From: Obelidium mucronatum | Taxonomy: Eukaryota > Chytridiomycota > Chytridiomycetes > Chytridiales > Chytriomycetaceae | Reading direction: 5' to 3' | DNA length: 64,000 nucleotides | Assembly: GCA_025765595.1 (NCBI GenBank) | Contig: JAIVFH010000043.1 | Coordinates: forward strand, 186,001-250,000 | Shown here: positions 44,314 through 57,300 of the stretch, one piece after another | Layout of the letters: every line of letters begins with the position of its first letter | Position numbering within the stretch: the stretch's first letter is position 1 | The notes under the pieces: generated by a model | What the model saw: only the letters and a program-made list of their open reading frames with translations | What the model was told of the DNA's origin: nothing | Database searches by the model: none | Program-made: the position numbers and the translations under genes

Positions 44314-45567
44314 ATGGTGTCACTATACAGAATCGTTGTCCTCGGAGACGGAGGAGTCGGCAAGACAGGTGAATGCCGAATCCCCCTTTTTTTCTCGATC
44401 AAAAACGACGCTACTGTTTTGGGTGGGAGTGAAGGGATCTTGGGGGGGGGGCCAGGTAGCAAGCGTTTGAACCAAATTAGGGAGTCATGTGGTTGTTTTT
44501 TGGTTGTTTCTTTGCTTGTTCAGCCCAAAAACAAAGAACCCGTTCTAACTCTTGTTGTCTCTCTCTTCTCCATATAGCATTGACGATTCAGGTTTGTTCT
44601 TTTCTCTGGCTATTGGAAGCTTGTGTGTATCGAGATCTTACAACAACTACCCCCCCTTCCCAACCCCCCTTCCGCTCAAATTGGATTTCGCAACCACTCC
44701 CTGCCTTCGAACGATCACTTCTCTCTCTGTGTGTGAATTGTACCCCACAAATATCGGAAACCCAACAACAACACCAACAACGCCAACAGTTGTGTTTGAA
44801 CCACTTTGTTGAGGTACGCCTCTCTCTTGGGTTTTGTCTCATTCCTTAATTTGATCAATTCTATTATTTTAATAGACCTATGACCCTACGATTGAAGATT
44901 CATACCGCAAACAAGTGGTGATTGATGATGAGTCTTGTAATTTGGAGATTCTGGATACCGCTGGACAAGAAGAGTATACTGCGTAAGTATGGCGTTTATA
45001 AAAGTGGGAGGGGTGGAGTGGGGGGGATCAGCGTTAGGAGCTGCAAGTCTAAACGAAAAAAAAAAAAAATTGATCCATCAGACTGAGAGACCAATGGATT
45101 CGAGACGGCGAAGCATTCCTCCTTGTATACTCAATCACATCACGAGCAACATTTTACCGTATCGAGCGATTCCGTGAACAAATCATGCGTGTAAAAGATA
45201 CCGATGATGCCATCCCCATGATGCTTGTGGGGAACAAGTGCGATAAGCAAGCCGAGAGAGAAGTTTCTAAAGAAGAGGGTCAAAATCTTGCGAATAAGTT
45301 GAAATGCGATTTTATTGAAACTAGTGCGAGGACTCGGTTGAATGTGGAAAAGTAAGTTTCAAAAAACTCGTCTCATCCTTTTTTTTGTTTCTTCTCTATA
45401 GTTAACAGTGTTTCTAACCGTAACAAAAAAAAAACAGATCTTTTTACAATGTCGTACGATCACTTCGCGCTCAACAACGGTTGGATAACCAAGTGAAAGT
45501 GACAAAAGCCGCAAGCGTCAAGAAGAATACCGCCAAACGTGACGACAAAGATTGTGTTTTGATGTGA
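44314..45567 (+). CDS. Ras family GTPase, paralogue 3
   Basis: Exon 1 ([18 protein letters not shown]) starts at 44314. Microexons are 44578-44591 (ALTIQ) and 44790-44813 (LCLNHFVE). The effector loop [12 protein letters not shown] is canonical, as are TAGQEEY, GNKCD and ETSAR. A basic hypervariable tail ends with CAAX box CVLM at 45567. This is the most classical Ras of the four, with Gly at position 13. Confidence 0.95.
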
Positions 45568-45812
45568 CAAGTGTTTTCCTTGGGTCTACCCCTACCTGCC
45601 CTCTCTTCACCTCTTTCTTTTTTTTTTGAATTTAAGTGTACTCGTTATAGTCTGTGTTTTCTGTCACCCTACTTTATTCCTTTAAAAGCTTCCTTTATAA
45701 TCCATCCTATACAAGTAAAAAGTTTTTTTTTGGTACAAGCACAACTCTTTTAGAAAGCAAAGTGTACAAAAATTCCAAAGTATAAAAACAAATCAGCAAA
45801 CGGTTGATTTCG

Positions 45813-46972
45813 TTACATGAGAACACATTTCTCGTCCTTGTTGTGGCCTCCTTGTCCTCTTGTTGAGTGATTTCTTGGTGTTTTGTGTAGAGGAACATTG
45901 ATTTCACTTCGTTTTAGGGTTTTACTGGTTCTCACTTGGGTTTGGTATTCTTGTTCCTTACGAAGTGCTCGAACAACGTGATAGAATGCTCTGAGTATAG
46001 AGTTATTGAGAGGAGATGAGAACCATATGTATTAGAAGTAGTAAATAAAATAGAATCGAGAATATATCGCGGAATCGAGAAGGAAACGAAAGAGATTCAC
46101 CGCCTACGGCGGTATTAACGGGAACAAAATATTCACGCCTTCGGCGTCTTTTCACCGCCTCCGGCGGTATATTTCAATGAAAAAATCTCACCTCTCAACA
46201 TTAACCCTATACTTTGCACTCGTCTCCAAAAACTCACACCTCAACTTGATTGCCAACTTTTGCCCTTCCTCCACCGAAACCTCCCTCTCAGCATTCAAAT
46301 CACACTTGTTTCCAACCAATATAATCGGGACATGATCATCCGTATCTTTAACGCGCTGAATCCGTTGAAGGAATCGTTCGATTCTGTAAAAGGTTTCTCG
46401 AGCAGTGATGGAGTAGACGAGAACGAATCCTTCTCCGTCGCGGATCCATTGGTCGCGGAGGGCAGTGTATTCTTCTTGGCCGGCTGTGTCTAGGATTTCT
46501 AGTTGGCAGGGGATTTCGTCGATGACGACTTGCTTCATGTAGGAGTCTTCAATTGTTGGATCGTATGTCTAAAGTTTCACAATATGACAGATGTTCGGGG
46601 AAATTCAGTGGATTGATCACATGCGAAACAACAAATCAACGGACCTCGACAAAGTGGTTCATGCATAACTGTCCGAGAGATAACGGTGGCAACCAGAGGT
46701 TAATCAAAACAGAAATGAGATCTCACGATAGCTGCAAAGAAAAGAAGAGACAACTTTCGAAAGTGCGTACCTGGATAGTAAGGGCTGAAGGATTATAAGA
46801 TGGAAACAAAGAAGGGTTGTTAGAGCTCAAGTTCAAAGGTCAATGAAGTGCCCCCCTCCGTCTGTCATACCCATCCTTCCGCTAGCCTCCCACCAGCTCC
46901 ATCATACAATCTGAAAGGCTCACCTGTCTTTCCGACACCTCCATCACCCAGAACGACGATTTTATGCCTCAT
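45813..46972 (-). CDS. Ras family GTPase, paralogue 4 (inverted)
   Basis: Exons on the minus strand: 46972 down to the first donor near 46923 ([16 protein letters not shown]), microexons 46784-46771 (ALTIQ) and 46668-46645 (LCMNHFVE), 46568-46192 ([37 protein letters not shown]), and 45990-45813 with a long basic tail and CAAX box CVLM. The last intron (45991-46191) carries three GC hairpins. The start is 56 bp from the divergent aldose epimerase start. It lies tail-to-tail with paralogue 3. Confidence 0.94.
46099..46168. repeat. Cluster of three GC mini-hairpins with 3-nt loops
   Basis: 46099-46113 ACCGCC-TAC-GGCGGT, 46135-46147 ACGCC-TTC-GGCGT and 46154-46168 ACCGCC-TCC-GGCGGT are perfect inverted repeats with 3-nt loops, set in A/T-rich DNA within the last intron of Ras paralogue 4. 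Confidence 0.85.
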
Positions 46973-47028
46973 TGGCGTATTGTTGAATAATTTAAGAAAA
47001 AGTTTGGTCACACACAAGCTTGAAGAAA

Positions 47029-48126
47029 TGACTGGCAGCGAAGAAGTTGTTATTTCCAACGAGCACCTTTCAGTCTCGCTGTGGCTGCTTGGCGCCACTA
47101 TCCACAAGCTTGTCTTTGACGGAGTTGACGTTGTCCTTGGCTACGACTCGGCGGCGGCGCAGCAGGACTGCTTATCTCACCCGTATGTGGGCACGATTGG
47201 CCGCGTGAGCAACCGGTAACTCTTTTGCTTCTTCGTTCTTCTTCTTTTGACACTTCTCGAATCGAAGCATCGCCGGCGCCGCCTTCGCGCTCAACGGCAC
47301 CACGTACACGCTTGCGGCCAACAGCGGCGCAAACAATCTCCACGGCGGCGCGCGCGGCTTCGACCGCGCGCAGTGGGCATTAGTCAGCAGCACTGCGGAC
47401 TCGGCGGCGTTCGCGGTCCGCAGCGGCGACGGCGACAACGGCTTCCCGCGCGCGCTCACGGCGACCGTCGCGTACGCGCTGCGCGGCGCCGCGCTGCGCA
47501 TCGAATACGCCGCGGCGCTCGACGCCGGCGAGGGCGGCGAGACGGTCGCGAGCCTGACGACACACGCGTACTTCAACCTGGCGGGTTTTGTGCGTCCGTC
47601 CATCCTGGACCACGTGGCTCACTTTCCGCACGCGCTGGGCCATCTCAAGCTAGACAGCGCACAGATTCCAACGGGCGAGTTGGTTCGCCCCCTGGACGAT
47701 CCTGCAATGGATTTCTCTACAGCTCCCAAATCGTTTGGTCGGGATATCGCGTCGGTTCAAGAATTCAAAGGATACGATCACTTTTATATGCTCAAAGACT
47801 GCGATGAAATTGCTCATGACCCGATAAAAAAGAAGGAAATGATCTTGGCTGCCGTTGTTTCGTCTCCAAAATCTGGCATTCAAATGCAAGTAGTCACGGA
47901 TGCGGTTGGATTTCAGTTGTACACTGGAAACTTTTTGGATGCTTCTATTCCAACCAAAAGTAGTCATCCAAAGGGATTTTATGAGAAACATGGTGCTTTT
48001 TGCTTGGAAACTTCAGCTCCTCCGGATGCTGTTAATAGTACCAGCGAGAGTGTACGTGCTACTACTCTTCTCAAGAAGGGAGAAAAGTGGTCTCAGAATA
48101 CTGTTTATAGTTTTTCAAAGATCTAA
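47029..48126 (+). CDS. Aldose 1-epimerase (galactose mutarotase)
   Basis: Interconverts the anomers of galactose and glucose. The start at 47029 reads MTGSEEVVISNEHLSVSLWL, then GATIHKLVFDGVDVVLGYDS and YVGTIGRVSNR. After one intron (about 47217-47268) come IAGAAFALNGTTYTLAANSG, NNLHGG with its conserved His, TTHAYFNLAG with the catalytic His, YDHFYML and LYTGNFLDAS. It has the typical single-domain length of about 350 aa. The second exon's first 350 bp are strikingly GC-rich (alanine, arginine, GCG/CGC codons), while the rest has the composition of the neighbours. Stop at 48124-48126. Confidence 0.95.
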
Positions 48127-48130
48127 TTAT

Positions 48131-48176
48131 CGCCTTAGGCGTGCATCGCTGTAGGCGTGCATCGCCGTAGGCGATG
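48131..48176. repeat. Second cluster of GC mini-hairpins
   Basis: Just after the aldose epimerase stop: CGCC-TTA-GGCG (48131-48141), an imperfect CGC/GGCG unit, and ATCGCC-GTA-GGCGAT (48161-48175). The loop is again 3 nt. It could also act as a 3'-UTR structure. Confidence 0.75.
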
Positions 48177-48316
48177 TATCATTGTATTCTTCCGCTATAT
48201 ATACCGCTTTTTATTTTTAAATTCAATAATAAATAAATAACATCAGAGTGAAAGATCGCCAGTTTATTTTCATTCGACAAACGCGATCCGTCGTTGTCCT
48301 AGTCAATCCTACATAA

Positions 48317-51300
48317 ATGGTCCTTGATATATCGAATCCAGACACGGTTGATGCCAAAAAAGAGTTTGGGATCGATGAGATAATCACTAAACTGACGGAT
48401 GGTCTCTTTGGTATTCTGTTTGTGACAAACAAGGTATGCAGGTCAACTCTCTATCCACCATTAATATTATAAATAACTCTTCTTTCTCTTTTCGATTCCA
48501 ATCTAGCATACCGATCATAACCTATTTGCGCATTTCCTGGGTATTGTTCCGTCACCAACTTCTACAGTCGGAAAATTAACAGATTCTAAACAGAAATATT
48601 CATTGATCATATGCAAGATTTGGCTTTTCCGTTGTCTTTTGTTTTGGCTCCTTGGTCTTCGTCAGTGACATGGCTTCAAACCGTCCTCAATTGGTTTTCT
48701 CCAGAGAGACTGGTAAACTATAAACCGTCAAATGAAGCAGTAACCGCTCATATGTTCTCTTGTATTAGATAGGAAAGAATCAAGTTCTCTTTTTTATTCT
48801 ATTAACGCTGATTGGCGGGACGTTGTTCAACGCCCTATGGGTTGGATATTCCTTTTCCCAAAACAACTTTCGATTCATATGTAAGAAATGACGGATCGAG
48901 AGTAGCTGGAATTCTTTTTCTTTCTCAACATTTTTTTTTATTTATATTTTTTAGGGACGTTAAAAATCTTGAGGATCACGTTGGGCCTGTTTGCCACGAT
49001 TCTCTTTATTCCAATCTTGGCCTTCTTTGCAGAGAACGTTGCCGAGTGTTCAGATGGAGTCCAGGAAGTTTCATGTTTTACTGGAGATAACTTGTTCAAG
49101 AGTATCATCACGCTTGTGTTTTCAATATTCTTTATTTTGTAAGTCTTCAGTTTAGTTGACCACAAACACTCCATATTAAATATCGCCACACCTACAGCCT
49201 CGCTTTGGCTGTAAAGGCAACTTTTTTCGACTCTGATCCAAAGAGAAGCGATATCACAGGGCGTCCGCATTCCCGTCTTGATATTGTATACACTGCATTC
49301 CGTGGAATCCTCACTATCCTCTCAATCGTGTTACCTGCCTGGGTACATAATTCAGCAGAAACATTATCCCACCACTCTGCAGCAACTGTTTCTCCGACGG
49401 GGACCACCACCACTTCTACTACTAACACTGTAGTGTCAGGCAACGTTGCGAGTGTCAGCAAAGCTGTTGATCAGATTTGGATCATGACTGCAGCCTGTGT
49501 GCTCCTAAGCGGTATTCTTGCGTTTGGGCATATTTGGTATATTCCGTATTACAACTATCGGTATTCGATCCTTCGAGTAAGATCTGAAATCCTCTCTCTC
49601 TCTCTTCTTTCTTTCTCTTTAGTTCAATATGAAACTAACAAAATCAACCAAAAAAAAAAAAAACAGGCTGGAATGAATGTCAACTTTTTCTGGGCCTCGC
49701 TATGCCTCTTTTTCACTGTCCTGCGCCCATACTCTGACATTGGAATCATTTATCTCGTGTTTTGCCCTATAACATTCGTTCTCGGGTATTACTTTGTCCA
49801 GTTCCGACGCTACATGGTTGAAAAAACCCCACTCTCTGCAATCAACGATCCATTCACGTTGGAATTGAAAATACGCTTCAGATTGATGGAGGCAGGCATG
49901 CTATTCAAAGGAGAACACGGGAAACCAAATACAGTCGCATGTCAGTTTGGAAGATCCCCAGGAGATATTGCAAGTCCAACAACAGGACCATCATGTTGTA
50001 AAATAGTAGTATTTTATTATAAGACAATAACAAAGATAATTAGTAATAAATGATAAGTAATTCTCAACATCGAAACTGGTTCTAAGAGGGAGCTTGACTG
50101 CTACTTGAAACGGGTGAAGATGGAATTCCTAGAGTGAAGTGAGATAAAGAAGTACGTACATTAGTAAGATGTAACTCTTATCATTGTTGGGTGGCAACGA
50201 ACCTTTTCGGCTCCCGGCGAGTGTTCCGATACCAGAAAATTTCATGAGGAAAATCGGTATAAATAAGACGGAAATTACATTAGAAGATAACAACAAGAAA
50301 AAGGACAATCTCACGCACTTAACCTGAAAGTAAAGGCGTATTTTACAACATTTCAAGTATTATAGCGCCCACAACGGACCAATGAGCAAGAATTCTGCCA
50401 AGACTGCGGCTCCAATGCCAGCACCCCTCCCAGAAGCGGCTGGTGCCAACCAGTTTGCTGCGTTCCATAAGAACCTGGACAACCATCTTAATGAGACAAC
50501 AGGATATGGAGAGGAGATATACAATAAGGCTAACCTCAGTTTGCCGCCTCTGTTCCATCCGTTGAGACCACCCGGAGAACCATCTTTAGATGAAGTTTAC
50601 CGAATGTATGAACGCACGAAGGACCTGAGTTACCAGAGGATGGCATATGTCAATGCCGCTATCCCAATCCAAGTCCTCGGCGATAATCCGATTGAAGGCC
50701 CACAACCAATGCTTCCTGGTTTTGTGATTGACGCTGAAGTCGACATGATAAATGGCATCCTCCCGAATGAGAGAGGAAATAAGCTCAACCACCGGGACAA
50801 CTGGGTACCAGGAGACCCCTGGACCTTCGGAGACCATGACCGCGCTATGAGTGACCTAAAAGAATGGTTTAATCATGAGAAGGACCGCTTTAACAAAGTC
50901 CACGCCACCTGGGTCCGAGCCGAGAAGCACCACAAAGACCTCGTTAAGGCAGACAAACACTGGTCTACTGTGTTGTGCAACCTTCTCGGAAGCACAGACA
51001 GAGAAGCTGTTGAGAAGAACTCAAGCTTTGCCGAGATGATTTATCAACTCCACCAGTTGTGTAATGCTAACCCAAACCGCCAAAACAATCGCGAGGTTGA
51101 ACTCGAAGCGGAGTTGGAAGCAATAAAGTCCACATCTTGGCCAATTCCATGCGATACACTGACTGACTACAGTCGCCACTTCTTCGAAGTTAATGGGGAA
51201 ACCTACGACACTAGAAAGAAACTTCGCTCGGAGATCCTTCGGATCCTGGAGAAAAACCTACCAAGTGATTCTTCGGATTTGGCCAACAACAGAGATATAA

Positions 51301-54300
51301 CTCGTTATAACTTGAAAATCTCCGATGAAGGAAATACTGGAGAACTGTCACACCAAGGACTCATCCAGCTCCTGAAGGACTTGTACCAAACGTTGAAAAT
51401 AAACACCAACGCTAAAGGAAAGAAAGGAGCCGAAAGGAAAGCTAATAAGCTGGACAACAAAGTAAGCAACAAATTCCAAACAAACAAGGGTAATAACTCA
51501 TCTAATAATCAGGACAAGAAAATGTGGTGCCGCTGGTGTGAGAAGGACAACCATAACTTGGCTGAGTGCAGATCAACGCATCCGCCTGACTGGAACCAAA
51601 AGTCCTCCCGAATCAAATACTTTGAATGGAAGAACGGGAAAACTCGCGATCCAAAGAATGGAGAGAGAGGACGTCCACAGACAAAGAGTGCAAAAAGGAT
51701 TGAGAAACTGGAAGCTGAACTGAAAGCCCTGAAGTCGTCAGGCAAAAAGATGAAGAAGGGTGGAAAACGTCAACGCTCACCCTCGTCAGATTCAAACAGT
51801 TCCGGATCTACTAGATCAAGATCCCGATCTTCTTCTCCAAAAGGAGGTCGCTACAGCCGTGAAAGCCGTCAGGCAAAGTCGCTGCGCAGTTTGAAGGCGA
51901 GTGTTAGAAAATTTAATGGTGAAATACCTGAAAATTTTCATAACACATTTCCACGCATCCTCGACACGGGCTGTCATAGCTCAGTGTTCGCATCAGCGGA
52001 TGAAGCCGGAGGTAAGATCCGAGGATCGAGACTCGGCGGAGCTAAGGATGTACTTGTGGACGCCGTAGACGGACGCACTCAAATTGATACTCTGGATGGA
52101 GTCCTGGAAACGGACTTTGCTGGAGTTAAAATCACGCTTCCGGACGTAATGACATGTGCAGCCGTCCCCGAACCACTAATCTCGGTCAAAGGATTAATGA
52201 GATATGGGTTCAACGACTCAGTTACATTTGACAGCGAAGGAGTTTACCTTAATCAAATGGGTAGCAAACGTCAAAGAATCGGCGACTTTAAGGATGGACT
52301 ATACTATGCGTATCCACCAAGAAGTCATTTGGAAAGCGAAAAGCAGTACTCCGCAAAGAAAACTGCCGCTGACAATCAAAATGCCTCACCAGCCACCGCT
52401 CAGGCTATGGGAGCGGCGACTGATGCTCTATCTGGTGAAATTGACATGAGAATTATCAACCAGATCCAAGAACTCATGATTGGTGACGAGTCTGGAGTTC
52501 TGGTAAGTCTTTCGAAAGAACTGAAAGTTGAAAAGACTAACAACCAAACCAACAAACAGATTGAACAAGTATCTGTGGCTCCTGTAAAGGAAAATGTTGA
52601 TTCCACTGCAGTAGGATCCCGAGACGTCGGGACCGCCAAGGGAATGTTCCAGACGGAGAACATGGAACGTGCGCCTACCAATAAGGTAAATACTTGTAGA
52701 AATCTCAAGAGAGCATTGATTTTTCGAAAACTAAATAAGACTTATAATAATAGGCCCACTGACCTCAAAGAAAGACGAGAGATCACCGAAGATGTACTGC
52801 ACGAATGGTGTGGACACTTTGGAATTGGGCGAATTAAAGAGTCAATTGAAAGAAAGCAGGTTTTGGGATTTGAAAAACTTAAGTTTAATAAAAGAGTTCC
52901 TAACACTGAATTGTCACACGTTGAAAATTGCCATTGGTGTAGCGAGGGCAAAATAAAGCGAAATCCAATAGGTGAATCGACACACCCAGCACGACGCGTG
53001 CTATCAGAAATCCATTCAGATGAATTTCCATTGCCGTGTAAATCTGCGCAAGGTGAATCACACTGCCATTTAAAAATAGATGGATACTCAGGATGGACCG
53101 AGGCAGATTTTATTAAGTCAAAAGACGAAAAAGTCCCAGATATGATCAAAACGATTGGAAGGTGGGAAAATAAACATGGACTAAAAGTTGAGGCACTTAG
53201 ACATGATACAGCCGAAATAGAAAGAACAAACGCGATGCAGTTTTATTGTGACAACAAAGAACCGCAAATAAAAACCCATCCAAGCCCACCATATACAAAA
53301 GAATTTAATGGAAAGAGTGAGAGCATGGTCGATATGGTAAAATCAACAACAGCGGTGATTATGAAAAGATCCCGACTCCCCAAATCAATGACAAAATATG
53401 CGATTAGATATGTAGTCCATATAAATAATAGATTGATAAATTCACGAACAAAGGAAACACCATACCTGCGTTGGAATCATCAACCCCCAGACATATCAAA
53501 CTTCCGCCCCTTTGGATCATATTGTACGATCTGGCTAGACAAAGCCCAAAGGAAAGGAAAATACGGGTCAAAAGGAGTACCTGGCATATTCCTCGGTTAT
53601 GTTGGAGACACAATAATACTGGTTTTCAACCTATTTACCAGGACAGTCCACCCTGTATTTCATGTTGAATTCACACACACAAACTATTATCCAGGACTTA
53701 CCAAAGATTTGGATAATATAGAAGAAGTGATGGAGAAAAACAATCCTGAGGTTCAAATCCCACCAGCGGTCGACTTCAGCGACTACTGGACAGTGGAAGA
53801 AAAGGAAGCGATTATTTCTAAAAATGAATCGAAAAATAAAAGGAAAGTAAAAGGAGAAGAAAATAAGGATAAGTATTCCTCCGAAGAAGAAGAAGAAATG
53901 GAGTTACCTTTAAGTCAACGCTTGCGCAAGCGACCTCAACCAGAGAATACGTCTGGCTTTGAGGGGAGGAAACCGAATTCTAAGAAATCGAAAACAACAA
54001 AGCCAGTCAATTCACAACCAATTGAGAAAACGCCACCCCTCGACTTGAGGGGAGGCGAGATTGAGTTGGAAGAATTAACAAACCACATGCCCACACTCCT
54101 TGACTCAGATTCTGATGAAGATGAATTAGATAAATTTAATTCTGAAACGGACGAGAAGGAGAAACCATTGACCGAGATGGAACCAGCTGAGGAAAAAGAC
54201 TTACAAGATTTTCCTGAACCAATAAAGGCAGCTCTCTTGAAATGGAAAATCCCAAACGTATTGGCGGTTTATCTGAAGAAAGTAGCACCTCCTGAATCAA

Positions 54301-57300
54301 GAAAGATGAGGAAACTAGTCAAGAGAATAAAGGCGAAAGCAACTAAGCGAGGACTAACCCAATTCCGAGCACTGGTAAACGATCCTGTTATTAAACAAAC
54401 GATCGAAGCTGCAGAGAAACGACTAGAGGAGAAATATCCCCAATTAAAGTTCAAGGAACCGAACCCAGTCCCTCTTAATTCAATAAGAATTGAAGACCTG
54501 CCACCAGTCCCCAAAACTCAAGCAGAAGCCTACGCGAGCATCTGGAGTGAGTACTGGAAAGAAGCTGAAAAAGCAGAACTCAATTCTCACTACACGTTAC
54601 AAACCTGGATACTCGCGCAGAGACCAGAAAAAGGAACAACTGTGTTGAAGTCGAAATGGGTATACGACTACAAATTGGACTACGATAATGGAATCCTAAT
54701 GAAGTTTAAAGCACGATTAGTTGCTGCTGGTTATAATCAGAAGCCAGGAAGAGATTACGACGAGACCTTTGCACCAGTTGTCAAGATACAATCAGTAAGG
54801 CTGATGATCGCAATGGCACTAATGCTGGGACTCCACGTAGAACAGCTGGACGTTTCGACAGCTTTCCTATACGGGAAATTAGAAAAACCTAATTACATGC
54901 GTATGGCAGATGGATACAAACAGTACGACGAGAACGGAAACGAACTCGTATGTCTCTTGATCCATAGCATCTATGGACTCCATCAAAGCGCTCGAGAATG
55001 GTTTGCGGTATTAAAGGAGTACCTAGAAACTGAGGGATTCAGCCCAACAGTATCAGATCCCTGCGTTTTTCATAAAAGATCGGCAAAAGGAAAATTAATA
55101 ATCCTAACTGTCTATGTGGATGACATGTTACTTTTCTGCAGAGATAAGGACATAATAAAACAAGTAAAAACCTTCATCCGAAAGAGATTCCAAATAAAAG
55201 ACATGGGCGAAGCGCACCATGTGATTGGGGTCCAATACGAGAAGTTTGAAAACTCATCATATCTGGGACAACCAAACTACGCGAAGTCAATTTTGGAAAA
55301 ATATAATATGTGGAATAAAGTGGTCAACGGGAAACAGGTCCCGATAGACATAAAGCTTACCCCGATGAGTGTAGGATGGCAACACCTATCAGACAGCGCG
55401 AAATTAACTGATCTAGAAATGACGGATTTTCGCTCGATACTGATGATGCTATCATACTTAGCCCAGCAGACAAGACCAGATCTGATATTCTCAGTAAATA
55501 CGCTGGCGACTTACCAAAGTGACGCGCGAGAGCATGACATGAAAGCGTTAATGCATATTCTCAGATATCTAAGGGGAACATGGGATCATGGATTACATTT
55601 TGTATTGAATGATAAGCCAGCTCTATTATTTTCAAACGACGAAGATATATTGGATGATCCAACTTGGTGTCCGGTAAATGTTGACGAAAAAGAAGACCTG
55701 ATGTTTCAACACAAAGAAGCTAATTACAGTTTCTTAAATCCATTGGGGTACGCCGATGCTAGCTACGCACAAGAGACAGGAAGGAAATCGCGTTCTGGGT
55801 TTCTCTTCATGATGTGCGGGACTGTAGTGTCGTGGTACTGTAAGAAACAGCCAGTGGTAGCTCTGTCGTCGACTGAAGCGGAATACTATGCGCTAAGTGA
55901 GGCAGTCAAAGATTCGCTATGGTATAGGTAATATACTTACAGAGTTGGGTTTTACCTTAAACAATCCAACCTTGATTAACCAAGACAATCTTTCGACGAT
56001 TGCAATAGCGATGAATCCTATAAACCATAGACAAGTGAAACATATGGATGTAAAAGTTCATTTCCTGCGGGACCATCTGCAGAAGAAAGACATCGTTTTG
56101 GCCTACTGTCCGACAGAGGATATGATCGCTGATATTTTAACAAAAGCGTTACCTGGAAATCAGCACAGGCGATTGGCTGATTTGATGGGGTTAAGATCTT
56201 TGAGCGAACTTCAAGGAAAGAACGTAATAAGCACTACGTCTGCTGAGTACCGATTTTAAATCGGCTCCGGCAACCACTTCATGACATTGTTGTTGTTCTT
56301 TTAATTATATTAATAATGAAAAAGGTTTGCAATGGGTATGATTGAAATCGAGAGGTGAGGTGCGATCCCTTACTGACGTCCGAGAATCTAGTGATTCCTC
56401 TCGAAAGTAGACTGTATTGAAATATAGAGTGTATTTATTATAACTATCTTCGCATTGAGAGGAGGTGTTGTAAAATAGTAGTATTTTATTATAAGACAAT
56501 AACAAAGATAATTAGTAATAAATGATAAGTAATTCTCAACATCGAAACTGGTTCTAAGAGGGAGCTTGACTGCTACTTGAAACGGGTGAAGATGGAATTC
56601 CTAGAGTGAAGTGAGATAAAGAAGTACGTACATTAGTAAGATGTAACTCTTATCATTGTTGGGTGGCAACGAACCTTTTCGGCTCCCGGCGAGTGTTCCG
56701 ATACCAGAAAATTTCATGAGGAAAATCGGTATAAATAAGACGGAAATTACATTAGAAGATAACAACAAGAAAAAGGACAATCTCACGCACTTAACCTGAA
56801 AGTAAAGGCGTATTTTACAACACATCACCAGGACTCAACGTATCAGCAGCAGCAAGAGACTCGGAAGCCAAACTTGCTGAACAAGCCAAAGCCGCAGAAC
56901 ACGCGTTGCTGGATGAAATCAACGACATGTTTGTCCACGCGGCGAAAATCTTGCCCAAATCGTGCATGCTGCATTTATTCACGGCGTCGTTCCAGTTGAA
57001 TTATTTGGGGAATAGGGCGCAGTGTTTGGCGGTTACGGCGAAAGCGGCGTTGATGAATCCGCAGTTGGATGAGGCGTTTATGATTTTTAAGAGGCAGAGG
57101 TTGTTGAATGATAAGTTTGGAGGTGGGGATGTGATTGATTTTATTGCGTATGAACAGAATTTGAAGGTGATGATTTTTTTTTTTTTTTTTGGTTACTTTT
57201 GTCATTAAAACTAAACCCCTCATTCATTTTTTTTTTCAATACTTCTTGAAACAATGACAACTACAAAAAAAAGCTTGCAAAATTGTAAGTAGTGAAAATT

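Larger units (their letters stand above)
49994..56822 (+). mobile_element. Complete Ty1/copia LTR retrotransposon, recent insertion
   Basis: Two 357-bp LTRs (49994-50350, 56466-56822) flank one long gag-pol frame. The 5-bp duplication CATCA is present at 49989-49993 and 56823-56827. The polypurine tract GAGAGGAGG (56457-56465) abuts the 3' LTR. The order protease, integrase, reverse transcriptase, RNase H is that of copia elements. It is inserted in sense orientation inside an exon of the TmcB-like gene. LTR identity indicates a very young insertion. Confidence 0.97.

Noticed and set aside
50351..50381. Primer binding site matching initiator tRNA-Met after the 5' LTR
   Set aside because: The sequence after the LTR (TTTCAAGTATTATAGCGCCC) does not resemble the usual complement of initiator tRNA-Met, and I could not assign another tRNA by eye.
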